Part shown: piece by piece, positions 1 to 8,802 of the stretch
Layout of the letters: every line of letters begins with the position of its first letter
Position numbering within the stretch: position 1 is the stretch's first letter
Origin: Akkermansia biwaensis
Lineage (GTDB): Bacteria > Verrucomicrobiota > Verrucomicrobiia > Verrucomicrobiales > Akkermansiaceae
Direction: 5' to 3'
Assembly (NCBI RefSeq): GCF_026072915.1
Contig: NZ_AP025943.1
Location: forward strand, 1,054,001-1,118,000
Length of the DNA stretch: 64,000 bases
Position numbers and translations under genes: made by a program
Notes under the pieces: model-generated
The model's input: only the letters and a program-made list of their open reading frames with translations
What the model was told of the DNA's origin: nothing
Database searches by the model: none

Positions 1-294
1 GGATACCTGCTCATCAATACGGCCCTGGGCAACTGCCTGGAGCCCATGCTGCTGGGACGCCAGTTCGGGATCGTCACCAGCATGGTCCTTCTCTCCGTCA
101 TCTTCTGGGGCTGGGTATGGGGGCCTATCGGCATGCTTCTGGCCGTCCCCATCACCATGCTGGTGAAGCTGGGCCTGGAAAGCTCCAAGGATCTGGCGTG
201 GATCGCCCAGCTCGTTGACAATCCTCCCGTATCCAGATTCCCGCTCCCTCCTCGTCATTCCGGGAAAACAAACGAAAACATCAACAAGGAATAA
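1..294 (+). CDS. AI-2E family transporter, C-terminal fragment
   Basis: The reading frame is open from base 1, so only the last 97 residues of an integral membrane protein are present. The sequence shows a hydrophobic segment with WGWVWGPIGMLLAVP, the characteristic end of the AI-2E/PerM/YdiK permease family (PF01594), preceded by an NCLEPMLLGRQFG stretch also typical of the family. Members are inner-membrane exporters or channels of varied cargo, so no substrate can be assigned here. The C-terminal tail after the last membrane segment is polar. The gene ends just 4 nt before the lysA start, so the two may be co-transcribed. Confidence 0.8.
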   Translation, partial: GYLLINTALGNCLEPMLLGRQFGIVTSMVLLSVIFWGWVWGPIGMLLAVPITMLVKLGLESSKDLAWIAQLVDNPPVSRFPLPPRHSGKTNENINKE

Positions 295-298
295 ACCC

Positions 299-1588
299 AT
301 GCACTCATTCGCTTACAAAAACGGCTTGCTGTACTGTGAAAACGTCAACCTCCAAGAACTGGCGGACAAGGAGGGGACTCCCCTGTACGTTTACAGCAAA
401 CATACCATTCTGAGCCACTTCCACCGCCTGAGGGAATCCCTGGAACCGCTGAATGCGGAAGTAGCGTACGCGGTGAAGGCGTGCTCCAACATTGCCATCC
501 TGAACCTCATGGCCCGCAATGGAGCGGGATTTGACATCGTGTCCGGAGGGGAACTCTTCCGCGTTATCAAGGCCGGAGGAGACCCGGCCAAATGCACGTA
601 CGCCGGCGTAGGAAAGACGGAAAAGGAAATCCGCTATGCCCTGGAGCAGGGCATTTACTGCTTCAACGTGGAATCCGAGGCGGAAATGCGAGCGATCAAC
701 GATATTGCCGCCTCCATGAACCTCACGGCCCCGGTAGCCGTCCGCGTCAACCCCAACGTGGAGGCGGGCACGCACAAGTATATCACCACCGGCAAGTCGG
801 AGAACAAATTCGGGGTGGATTTCGAACAGATCGAATCCCTGTATGAAATGGCCGCCCGCGCATTGCCGCACGTCCATCTGAAGGGGCTGCAAATGCACAT
901 CGGCTCCCAGCTCACCCAGGCAAAGCCCTTCATGGAGGCCGTCAGGAAAGTGGCGCCCCTGGCCGCACGGCTGAAGGAAAAGCACGGCATTGAATTCTTC
1001 TCCATCGGCGGCGGTATAGGCATTGTTTACCAGAACTCCCTGGAATCAGGCGTTCAGGAATGGTGGAACGAGGATTGCGCCCAGCTTACGCTGAGCACAT
1101 ACGCCCAGGCCGTCGTTCCCGTCCTTCAGCCTCTGGGACTGCATATCATTGTGGAGCCGGGACGTCTGATCGTCGGCAACGCCGGAGCCCTCATCACGCG
1201 CTGCCTGTATGAAAAATCAGGCAAGGCAAAGACTTTCAAGATAGTGGACGCGGGAATGAACGACCTCATCCGCCCGGCCCTCTATCAGGGATACCATGAA
1301 ATCATTCCGGTCAGGGAACATCTCTCGGAATCCTGCATCACCGCGGATGTCGTGGGGCCCATCTGCGAATCCGGGGACTTCCTGGCCCAGGACAGGAAAA
1401 TGACGGACGTACGGCAGGGAGAATTGCTGGCCGTTCTTTCCGCCGGAGCCTATGGCTTTTCCATGTCTTCCAACTACAACTCCCGTCCGATGGCGGAAGA
1501 AGTGCTGGTGGACGGGGGCCAATGGAGCGTCATCCGCCGCCGCCAGACCTGGGAAGACCTCATTGCCGGGGAAACCATTCCGGAATAA
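299..1588 (+). CDS. lysA: Diaminopimelate decarboxylase
   Basis: This PLP enzyme decarboxylates meso-diaminopimelate to L-lysine, the last step of lysine synthesis, in the cytoplasm. The 429-residue product has the fold-III decarboxylase layout: an N-terminal barrel with the PLP lysine at K60 (in YAVKAC), the SIGGGIGI phosphate-binding loop near residue 240, the EPGR motif, and the CESGD active-site cysteine at C356. The ATG at 299 is chosen because AAGGAA lies just upstream and the protein then starts in register with the family. An in-frame upstream start at 215 would overlap the permease gene. The length is normal and all key motifs are intact. Confidence 0.93.
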   Translation: MHSFAYKNGLLYCENVNLQELADKEGTPLYVYSKHTILSHFHRLRESLEPLNAEVAYAVKACSNIAILNLMARNGAGFDIVSGGELFRVIKAGGDPAKCTYAGVGKTEKEIRYALEQGIYCFNVESEAEMRAINDIAASMNLTAPVAVRVNPNVEAGTHKYITTGKSENKFGVDFEQIESLYEMAARALPHVHLKGLQMHIGSQLTQAKPFMEAVRKVAPLAARLKEKHGIEFFSIGGGIGIVYQNSLESGVQEWWNEDCAQLTLSTYAQAVVPVLQPLGLHIIVEPGRLIVGNAGALITRCLYEKSGKAKTFKIVDAGMNDLIRPALYQGYHEIIPVREHLSESCITADVVGPICESGDFLAQDRKMTDVRQGELLAVLSAGAYGFSMSSNYNSRPMAEEVLVDGGQWSVIRRRQTWEDLIAGETIPE

Positions 1589-1674
1589 TTCCGTTTGCGG
1601 AACCGGGAGTAGGCAATTCCCTTTCTTCACACACGTCACCATATCATCCAACACCATATCACAAGCCAATACAC

Positions 1675-4536
1675 ATGAAAAAAACCTTCTTCCTGTTCCT
1701 CTGTCTGGCCTTTGCGGGTTCCTCTTCCGCGCAGCGGGTGGACCAGCAGGTCATGGGAGAATCCCCTCGTGAAGTCTACCAGATAGACAAGGGATGGAAA
1801 TTCTACCGCGGCCATCTAGACCAACCCAAGCCCAAAGGCCACCACTGGGTTTATAAAAGCGTCAAGGCCGGCGCAGGGCGCGGCCCGGCAGCCTTCCAGT
1901 ATGACGACGGAGGCTGGCGCACCGTGGACCTTCCTCATGACTACGTGGTGGAAGGAACGTTCACCCAGAACCCGGAACTGGTCTCCCACGGCTTCCTGGA
2001 CAGGCCAGAAGGCTGGTACCGCCGCAAATTCCGCCTTCCTGCGGAAGCCAGGGGCAAAACGATCTGGCTGTATTTTGACGGCGTCTTCGGACAATCCCAG
2101 GTATGGGTCAATGGCCAGGAACTCCGTAAAAGCGACAACGGCTACATCGGCTTCCGCGTGGATATCTCCGACGTGGCCCACTATGGCGACCGCCCCAATG
2201 TCATCTCCGTCAAATGCGATCCTGGAGAAGCCCAAGGCTGGTGGTACGAAGGCGGCGGCATTTACCGCCATGTCTGGCTGACCATCGCTGATCCTGTCCA
2301 TGTGGCGCCCTACGGCGTTTACATTAGTGCGGACAAAAAGAAGGGCGGCAAATGGCAGGCCTCCATTGAAACCGCCATTGAAAATGAAAGCGAGAGCGAT
2401 GCCCGTGTGAAAGTCGTCAACACAATTCTGGATAAAAAGGGCAAGCCCGTAGCCGTGACCACCAGGGATGTGGACGCCAAAAGCGGAGAGACCACGAAAA
2501 TCCAGCAATTCCTCGCCATCCCGGAAAACAGGGTGGAGCCCTGGGACCTGAACAGCCCCAATCTGTACGGAATCCGCACGGAACTGTTCGTGGATGGAAA
2601 AAAGGTGGACTCCCACGGCGACCACTTCGGCTTCCGCACCCTGGAATTCAACCCGCAAAAGGGATTCTTCCTGAACGGAAAACCGGTCAAATTCAAGGGC
2701 GTGTGCATGCACCAGGACCATGCTGGCGTAGGAGTGGCGCTGCCGGACGCCATCCACAGCTTCCGCATTACCCGCCTCAAACAGTTCGGCGTCAATGCCT
2801 ACCGCTGCTCTCACAACCCACCCGCACCGGAAATTCTGGACGCCTGCGACCGCCAGGGCATGCTGGTTCTGAATGAAAACCGCTTCTTCAACAGCGGAGA
2901 GGACTACCTGCGCCAACTGGATGAACAAGTGCGCCGCGACCGCAACCACCCCTCCGTTATGATGTGGTCCACCTTCAATGAAGAAGACTGGCAGGGCGAC
3001 GAGCGCGGCGTCAAGCTGGTGAAGCGCATGAAACGCATCATCGACGCCGGAGACCACTTCGCTAGGCGTCCGGTGACGGGCGCCATGAGCGCCGGATTCA
3101 GCAAGGACGGAGCGTTCGCCCCCTTGGACGTGCTGGGAATCAACTACTCCCTGGGCGTGCACGACCATGTGCATAAAAACCTGTACCCGAACAAGCTCAT
3201 CTACAGCTCGGAATCCGTATCCCACAGCGCCTCCCGCGGGGAATGGCAGGACAAAAAACACGTTTACAACAACTACGACAACCATTGGGTGGGCTGGGGG
3301 GACTCCCTCCGCAAAACCTGGAAATTCGTGGATACGCGGGAATGGGATGCAGGCACCTTCGTCTGGACCGGATTCGATTACCGCGGAGAACCCACCCCCG
3401 TCAACGCGTGGCCGGTCATCTCCTCCTACTTCGGCATCGTGGACACCTGCGGCTTTGCCAAGGACTCCTTCTATTTGATGCAGGCCCTTTGGACAGACAA
3501 GCCCATGGCGCACGTCTTCCCCCACTGGAATCTGGGTAAGGACATGATCGGCAAAAAAGTGAAAGTCGGCACCTACACCAACGGGGATGAAGCGGAACTC
3601 TTCCTGAACGGGAAGACTCTGGGGAAAAAGCCTGTGGACAAGTACATGCAGCTCTACTGGGATGATGTGGAATACCAGCCCGGAGAACTGAAAATGGTCG
3701 CCTACAAAAAAGGAAGGAAGCATGCCGAAGCCAAAGTAGTGACCACGGGCGAACCGGTCGCCCTTGGCCTGGAAGTGAAATTCGACAACTGGCAGCGCAA
3801 GAGCGCCCGGACCGGCGTTAGCGACGCCCTGCCCGTAACCGTCTTTGCCGTGGACTCCAAGGGTCGACGCGTTCCTACGGCCTCCAACAAGGTATCCTTC
3901 GCCGTCAAGGGGGGAAAAGTATTGGGTGTGGGCAATGGAGATCCACTTTGCCATGAACCGGACATCGCTACGGAACGTTCCCTGTACAATGGGCTGGCAT
4001 CCGCCATCGTGGCTCCCGGGGATGAAGAAGGCGTGCTGGAAATAACCGCCTCTTCTCCCGGCCTCAAGCCCTATTCCCTGAAGCTTTCCATCCGCAAGGG
4101 GAACGGCTTCATCCAGTATCCCACAATTGACGGCAGCATCGTGCTGACGGACTGGCGCATCTCGGAAATCACGGACAAGCCGCAGAATCCCAACCGCCCC
4201 ATTGCGGACGGCGACATGAACACCTGGCAGCCCATTGCCGTAGGCAGCGGTCCCCAGCCCCAGTGGGACCAGAAGCAGGGCTGGGCTACCTACCGCGCCC
4301 TGTTTGACATGCCCAACGGCAACAACTGGGAGCTGGTGCTGGAAGGCGTCAAAGGAAACGCCCAAGTCTTCGTGAACGGCCAGGAAGTCGCCAAAAAGGA
4401 CAATCCCGCCTCCGGCACGGTCAAGGCCCCAGTCAAAGCCCCTGCCGGGTCCAAGGTAACCGTTTCTGTCCAGATGAAGAGCAGCGAAGCCAAAGCCGGC
4501 CTGACGGGAACCGCCAAACTGGTTCAGAAAAAGTAA
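1675..4536 (+). CDS. Secreted glycoside hydrolase family 2 beta-galactosidase
   Basis: Predicted exported 953-residue beta-galactosidase, likely removing terminal beta-galactose from mucin O-glycans. It starts with a signal peptide (MKKTFFLFLCLAFAGSSSA, cut before Q). A GH2 sugar-binding jelly roll follows (about 50-200, GWYRR and WVNGQ motifs), then an immunoglobulin-like sandwich and a TIM barrel. The barrel has the acid/base pair N435-E436 (STFNEED) and a likely nucleophile E513 (SSESVSHS). C-terminal domains resemble DUF4982 (ELFLNGK motif), a bacterial Ig-like domain and a galactose-binding-like module near the end. The ATG at 1675 is the one that exposes the signal peptide. The family is clear; the exact substrate is inferred. 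Confidence 0.88.
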   Translation: MKKTFFLFLCLAFAGSSSAQRVDQQVMGESPREVYQIDKGWKFYRGHLDQPKPKGHHWVYKSVKAGAGRGPAAFQYDDGGWRTVDLPHDYVVEGTFTQNPELVSHGFLDRPEGWYRRKFRLPAEARGKTIWLYFDGVFGQSQVWVNGQELRKSDNGYIGFRVDISDVAHYGDRPNVISVKCDPGEAQGWWYEGGGIYRHVWLTIADPVHVAPYGVYISADKKKGGKWQASIETAIENESESDARVKVVNTILDKKGKPVAVTTRDVDAKSGETTKIQQFLAIPENRVEPWDLNSPNLYGIRTELFVDGKKVDSHGDHFGFRTLEFNPQKGFFLNGKPVKFKGVCMHQDHAGVGVALPDAIHSFRITRLKQFGVNAYRCSHNPPAPEILDACDRQGMLVLNENRFFNSGEDYLRQLDEQVRRDRNHPSVMMWSTFNEEDWQGDERGVKLVKRMKRIIDAGDHFARRPVTGAMSAGFSKDGAFAPLDVLGINYSLGVHDHVHKNLYPNKLIYSSESVSHSASRGEWQDKKHVYNNYDNHWVGWGDSLRKTWKFVDTREWDAGTFVWTGFDYRGEPTPVNAWPVISSYFGIVDTCGFAKDSFYLMQALWTDKPMAHVFPHWNLGKDMIGKKVKVGTYTNGDEAELFLNGKTLGKKPVDKYMQLYWDDVEYQPGELKMVAYKKGRKHAEAKVVTTGEPVALGLEVKFDNWQRKSARTGVSDALPVTVFAVDSKGRRVPTASNKVSFAVKGGKVLGVGNGDPLCHEPDIATERSLYNGLASAIVAPGDEEGVLEITASSPGLKPYSLKLSIRKGNGFIQYPTIDGSIVLTDWRISEITDKPQNPNRPIADGDMNTWQPIAVGSGPQPQWDQKQGWATYRALFDMPNGNNWELVLEGVKGNAQVFVNGQEVAKKDNPASGTVKAPVKAPAGSKVTVSVQMKSSEAKAGLTGTAKLVQKK

Positions 4537-4564
4537 TATCTTTCAGAAATCCGTCCCGCTTCCA

Positions 4565-4597
4565 GGGCCGCTCCGTTTTCCCGGGGCGGCCTTTTCA
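4565..4597 (+). terminator. Rho-independent terminator after GH2 gene
   Basis: GGCCGC and GCGGCC arms around a short loop are followed by CTTTTC, 29 nt after the GH2 stop codon. The position fits transcription termination of the glycosidase gene. Confidence 0.6.
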
Positions 4598-4672
4598 TAT
4601 ATCCGGAAAATCAGGTTTCATGGAGTTGCCTTGCAGTGACTGGAAAAAATATATTATCAATAATAAGCTTCC

Positions 4673-5049
4673 GTGATCCAGCAGGAAGGCCCCCATTCGG
4701 AAGGTCCGCAATACGAGATGGCTACTTTCTCCACTATTCCACTCCAGAAGGGTTACAATATGAATCCCATTCCATCCGGCCTCACCAGGGAGGAAGAAAA
4801 AACGTCCTGGGAGTTCAAGCCAGCTGCTGGAGTGAATACATGACCACGCTGGCCAAGTGGCAATATATGGTTTTCTCCCGCATGTTCGCCATGGCGGAAC
4901 TGGGCTGGACGCCTGCGGAACGCAGGGACTTTACGGACTTCAAGGAACGCCTGGACAAACACAAGCCTTTCCTGGATGCCCTGAAGATCAACTACCGGAC
5001 GGACTTCGGAGAACCGGCGCAGCCGGATGCCAAAATGATCCGCGAGTAA
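4673..5049 (+). pseudogene. Truncated, frameshifted GH20 beta-N-acetylhexosaminidase remnant
   Basis: Only the last roughly 125 residues of a GH20 hexosaminidase remain. The frame-2 part reads YNMNPIPSGLTREEEK, and the next part, in a different frame, reads NVLGVQASCWSEY. Together they match the conserved GH20 block in which an ILGVQANLWTEY-type motif follows a VYxFxPxP stretch. The two frames meet at a run of six A (about 4797-4802), and one extra A would restore the frame. The tail through MFAMAELGWTP, the DF..RL motif and INYRTDFG is intact and ends at 5049. The N-terminal catalytic barrel with the Asp-Glu pair is absent, so the fragment cannot be an active enzyme. It sits directly behind the GH2 gene, suggesting a former glycan-degradation pair. 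Confidence 0.8.
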
Positions 5050-5107
5050 ACGGAACCCCAGAAAAATCACGGACGCCGCGCCGTACCGCGAGCGCCGGAG
5101 TTCAGTC

Positions 5108-5136
5108 TTGCCCTTCCCTGAAAAAGCGCCTATCAT
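5108..5136 (+). promoter_or_regulatory. Sigma70-like promoter of fba, near-leaderless
   Basis: TTGCCC (5108-5113), a 17-nt spacer and TATCAT (5131-5136). The -10 box ends 9 nt before the fba ATG, so a start site about 7 nt downstream leaves only 2-4 nt of leader and no ribosome-binding site. Confidence 0.6.
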
Positions 5137-5145
5137 AACCCCGTT

Positions 5146-6177
5146 ATGCCAATAGCCACACCAGAACAATACATCACCATGCTTGAAACGGCCAAGAAGG
5201 AAGGCTACGCCTACCCTGCCGTTAACGTAACCACGATTGAAGTGATCAACGGCGCCCTCCGCGCCTTCTCCGAAGCCAAGAGCGACGGCATCATCCAGGT
5301 TTCCATCGGCGGCGGCAAATTCGCCTCCGGCACCTCCGTCGGCAGCTCCGCCATCGGCGCCATTGTTCTGGCGGAAGCCACCCGCCGCCTGGCTGAAGAG
5401 CACAAGGTGCTCGTAGGCTTGCACACGGACCACTGCCAGCCCGAACACGTGGATACCTTCCTGCGCCCCCTCCTGGCCGAATCCCGCCGCCGCGTGGAAC
5501 GGGGTGAAGCTCCCCTTTTCAACTCCCACATGCTGGATGCCTCCACCCTGCCCATGGCCGAAAACCTCAAGCTTTCCCAAGAACTGCTGAAGGAATGCGC
5601 CGAACTGGGCATCGTCCTTGAAATTGAAATCGGCGTCGTGGGCGGTGAAGAAGACGGCGTGGACAATTCCGGCCACCCGGCCGACAAGCTTTACACGTCC
5701 CCGGAAGACATGCTGATGACCTACGAAGCCCTGGCTCCGATCGGTAAATTCATGCTTGCGGCCACCTTCGGCAACGTTCACGGCGTCTACAAGCCCGGCC
5801 ACGTCAAGCTGAAGCCCAGCATCCTGCGCGACGGTCAGGACGCCGTAGCCGCCAAGCACGGCGAAGAGGCACGCATGCCCCTCGTCTTCCACGGCGGTTC
5901 CGGTTCCGAACTGTCCGACATCCGTGAAGCCGTCTCCTACGGCGTGGTGAAGATGAACATCGACACCGATACACAGTATGCCTTCACGCGCCCGATCGTC
6001 ACCCACATTTGTGAGCACATCAACGGAGTGCTCAAGATTGACGGTGAAGTCGGCAACAAGAAGGACTACGATCCACGCTCCTATCTCGCCAAGGGTGAAA
6101 AGGGCGTTGCCGCCCGTCTCCAGGAAGCCGCAGACAACCTCATGTCCGCCGGCAAGACCCTCTTCGGCAAGATCTAA
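5146..6177 (+). CDS. fba: Class II fructose-bisphosphate aldolase
   Basis: Zinc-dependent aldolase interconverting fructose 1,6-bisphosphate with dihydroxyacetone phosphate and glyceraldehyde 3-phosphate in glycolysis and gluconeogenesis. The 343-residue protein shows the class IIA HTDHC motif with catalytic D95 and zinc ligand H96. It also has the EIEIGVVGGEEDG loop, the FGNVHG segment and the FHGGSGS phosphate-binding motif, and the NIDTDTQYAF region that distinguishes the class IIA subgroup. Length is typical. It is transcribed alone, from its own promoter to a strong terminator, as expected for a central-metabolism gene. The region upstream has no Shine-Dalgarno sequence, consistent with a near-leaderless message. 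Confidence 0.93.
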   Translation: MPIATPEQYITMLETAKKEGYAYPAVNVTTIEVINGALRAFSEAKSDGIIQVSIGGGKFASGTSVGSSAIGAIVLAEATRRLAEEHKVLVGLHTDHCQPEHVDTFLRPLLAESRRRVERGEAPLFNSHMLDASTLPMAENLKLSQELLKECAELGIVLEIEIGVVGGEEDGVDNSGHPADKLYTSPEDMLMTYEALAPIGKFMLAATFGNVHGVYKPGHVKLKPSILRDGQDAVAAKHGEEARMPLVFHGGSGSELSDIREAVSYGVVKMNIDTDTQYAFTRPIVTHICEHINGVLKIDGEVGNKKDYDPRSYLAKGEKGVAARLQEAADNLMSAGKTLFGKI

Positions 6178-6200
6178 TAGTACCTGAAAGGTGCTTGTAC

Positions 6201-6239
6201 AAAACCCGGCCTCCCGAAAGGGGCCGGGTTTTCTCTTTT
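6201..6239 (+). terminator. Rho-independent terminator after fba
   Basis: AAAACCCGGCC and GGCCGGGTTTT arms close a small loop and are followed by a T-rich tract. It lies 24 nt after the aldolase stop codon. Confidence 0.85.
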
Positions 6240-6297
6240 GTTCTTCACATCGGAAGAAGCAAAAGTTAGACTGTCAGGCTCAGACACTTCAGCAAGC

Positions 6298-7392
6298 ATG
6301 GCCATTCTCCCTCTCCTGCAAAAGCTCTCTTTCCATGTTCCCGGACTCTCTGAAAAAAAGCGGAAAAACATGGAACGCAGGCTGGCATTCCATGAATGGA
6401 CCAAGGGGTTCCGCCGCTTTTTCAGACGCCCGTTCGTCTTTCTTTTCGGTTCCCCGTTTCATTCTAATCTGGGGGCTCAGGCGCAGACGGAATGCATTAT
6501 TGCCTGGATCAGGAAAAATCTGCCCCGGCACGAAATATTCATTGCCACCTACATGAATACCTCCCCGAGGCTTCTGAAGATGATACGCAGGCATATCCGG
6601 AAAAATGACATCCTGCTGTGCCACAGCGGCTACCATATGACGGACCTGTACAATGAACAGAGCCACTATCTCCGCATCGCCCAGCTCTTCCCCGACCATC
6701 CTCTGACCATTCTGCCCCAGACTATTCATTATCAAGATGATTCCCATGCACAAGCCACGGCGGACATTCTCAACTCCCATCCCGACTGCACCCTCCTTTG
6801 CCGGGATGAGCATTCCTATGAAACAGCCAGGGCATTATTCAATAAATGCCGCCTTTTTCTTTATCCGGACATCGTAACCTCCCTCATCGGCAACATCAAG
6901 CTGCCTGAATATTCTCGGAAGGGCGTCCTCTTCTGCATGAGAAATGACAAGGAAGCCTTCCACCGGCCGGAAGCCATTGAACAGCTCCGCCGGAAACTGG
7001 AAGAGTTTATCACAACGGAGCAAACGGACACTACCGTCGATATTCCTCCCGGCGAAGTCATTGCGGACAGAAAGAAAATACTCCATTCCACCTTTGATTA
7101 TTTCTCCCGCTTCCAGGCTGTCGTCACGGACCGCTACCACGGGACCATCTTCTCCCTGATCGGTAACACCCCCGTCATTGTCCTCAATTCCAGCGACCAT
7201 AAACTCGCCTCCGGCGTCCAATGGTTCCCCGAATCTTTCAGCCGGCACGTCTATTTTGCCGAAACGCTGGACCAGGTACCCGGGTATGTGCAGCATATTG
7301 TTGACCAACCGCCCAAGGAGCCTCTTCCGCCTTATTTTTCCACGGAATATTACGACCACCTCCTTGAGAAACTTCATTTTCCCCATACATGA
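6298..7392 (+). CDS. Polysaccharide pyruvyl transferase family protein
   Basis: Predicted cytoplasmic enzyme of the polysaccharide pyruvyl transferase family (PF04230), which adds pyruvate ketals to sugars of surface polysaccharides. The 364-residue product shows the NLGAQAQ segment near the N-terminus, a DRYHG motif in the C-terminal half (TDRYHGTIFSLI) and the VIVLNSSDHK block, all family landmarks. The start is uncertain: 6298 is preferred because a TTCACA/TTAGAC promoter-like pair lies upstream, but an ATG at 6370 is possible. The gene overlaps the next by 4 nt (ATGA), so the pair is translationally coupled. Only these two genes of a polysaccharide locus are present here. Confidence 0.75.
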   Translation: MAILPLLQKLSFHVPGLSEKKRKNMERRLAFHEWTKGFRRFFRRPFVFLFGSPFHSNLGAQAQTECIIAWIRKNLPRHEIFIATYMNTSPRLLKMIRRHIRKNDILLCHSGYHMTDLYNEQSHYLRIAQLFPDHPLTILPQTIHYQDDSHAQATADILNSHPDCTLLCRDEHSYETARALFNKCRLFLYPDIVTSLIGNIKLPEYSRKGVLFCMRNDKEAFHRPEAIEQLRRKLEEFITTEQTDTTVDIPPGEVIADRKKILHSTFDYFSRFQAVVTDRYHGTIFSLIGNTPVIVLNSSDHKLASGVQWFPESFSRHVYFAETLDQVPGYVQHIVDQPPKEPLPPYFSTEYYDHLLEKLHFPHT

Positions 7393-8627
7393 TCGACATT
7401 TGCCCCACAACCGACTGTACGGGATGCTCCGCATGCTTTTCCATCTGTCCCAGGCATGCTGTTACCCTGATCCCGGACCAGGAAGGATTTCTGCATCCTC
7501 AGATTGACCAGGACCTCTGCATTGACCGCGACCTGTGCCGGAAGGCCTGCCCGGCCCGGCAAACGCCGTCCCGTAAAGACAGGCTCCCGGAAGAACTGTT
7601 TTTTGCGGCCTATCACCGGGATGAAGACATACGCATGGCATCCTCCTCCGGAGGCGCCTTTTCCGCGCTGGCTTCATGGATGCTGAAACAGGGAGGATAC
7701 GTTTGCGCCGCATCCTATGACGACGATTTCAAGGGAGTACACCACGTCATCATCCGCTCGGAGGAAGAGCTGCCCAGGCTGCGAACATCCAAATACACGC
7801 AAAGCAGAACCGGAACCTGCTTCCGGGACATCCTCCGGCTCCTGAAGCAGGGGGAAAAGGTCCTGTTTGCCGGAACTCCGTGCCAGACGGCGGGGCTGCA
7901 TCTCTTCCTCAGAAAAGAATATGACAAACTGCTGACCGTGGACATCGTCTGCCACGGAGTTCCATCTCCCGTCATTTTTGCGGACTACATCAGCTACCTT
8001 GAACGCAAGTACAAATCCCCGGTCAAAAATTACAATTTCCGTGACAAGAAATGGAGCTGGTACCATTTCAATACAAAAGCTGAATTTAAAAACCGCAAGG
8101 CCGTTTATCGGGGTACATGGGAGGAGGACACGTTCATGCGCGGGTTCCTGAGGGACTACTTCCTGAGGGAAAGCTGCTATACCTGCAAATACAGCAAGCA
8201 CGAACGCTACGCCGACATTACCTTGAGCGATTTTTGGGGTTATGACGCCTCCGACGGAGGCTTTCCCAATGACGACAAGGGGATTTCCATGTGCATGTGC
8301 AACACGGTATCAGGCAGGGATGCTTTCGAGTCGGCCAAATCCTCTCTCATTTGGTGTACGCGTCCACGGAAAATGAGCCTCACGAACGGAGGGTTCTTCC
8401 CCAGACTGGCTACTCTGAAAGAAAGGCAGGCTTTCCTGGAGGAATACCGCCGTATCGGATTCGACCGGGCTGTGCCAAAGTACATGTATCCCGAGCCCGT
8501 ACCCGATGATCTGAAAGTCCTGTATTTCTGGGGCCGTGGGAGCCGTGCCTTGAAACGCTCCAGGAAATTGCTGCGCCTTGTGAGAAAAATACAGCGCTTC
8601 TTCCGGGGTTCTAAAAAACAGGCATAG
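7389..8627 (+). CDS. FrhB-like coenzyme F420 hydrogenase/dehydrogenase beta-subunit family protein
   Basis: This 412-residue iron-sulfur protein starts with a ferredoxin-type cluster (CTGCSACFSICP) and a second set of cysteines around residues 42-53. The FrhB N- and C-terminal domains follow, with the LFAGTPCQ and DIVCHGVPSP motifs and a TCKYSKHERYADITLSDFWG block. Such proteins are repeatedly encoded beside polysaccharide pyruvyl transferases in capsule and exopolysaccharide clusters, where they probably reduce or modify a sugar precursor. F420 itself is not implied. The ATG overlaps the stop of the upstream gene (ATGA). All cysteines of the clusters appear intact. The specific reaction is unknown. 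Confidence 0.78.
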   Translation: MIDICPTTDCTGCSACFSICPRHAVTLIPDQEGFLHPQIDQDLCIDRDLCRKACPARQTPSRKDRLPEELFFAAYHRDEDIRMASSSGGAFSALASWMLKQGGYVCAASYDDDFKGVHHVIIRSEEELPRLRTSKYTQSRTGTCFRDILRLLKQGEKVLFAGTPCQTAGLHLFLRKEYDKLLTVDIVCHGVPSPVIFADYISYLERKYKSPVKNYNFRDKKWSWYHFNTKAEFKNRKAVYRGTWEEDTFMRGFLRDYFLRESCYTCKYSKHERYADITLSDFWGYDASDGGFPNDDKGISMCMCNTVSGRDAFESAKSSLIWCTRPRKMSLTNGGFFPRLATLKERQAFLEEYRRIGFDRAVPKYMYPEPVPDDLKVLYFWGRGSRALKRSRKLLRLVRKIQRFFRGSKKQA

Positions 8628-8802
8628 ACCGGAAACCCCAAGCCCTCCGCATCCTGAATGCTGTTCCCTAAAAGGAACGGCAAAAATGCCGATTCACCGT
8701 AGATTTGCAGTTCCGGCGTCCGGAGCCCCCGTATATTGGACCGGAAAACTTCCGGAGGCAACGAAAGGCAAGCTCCTCACTCAATCCTGCAACCCTCCAC
8801 TT

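Noticed and set aside
1816-4365. Long antisense frame of 849 codons over the GH2 gene
   Set aside because: It is the mirror of a GC-rich coding region with strong codon bias, has no motifs of its own, and overlaps fully with a gene of clear family.
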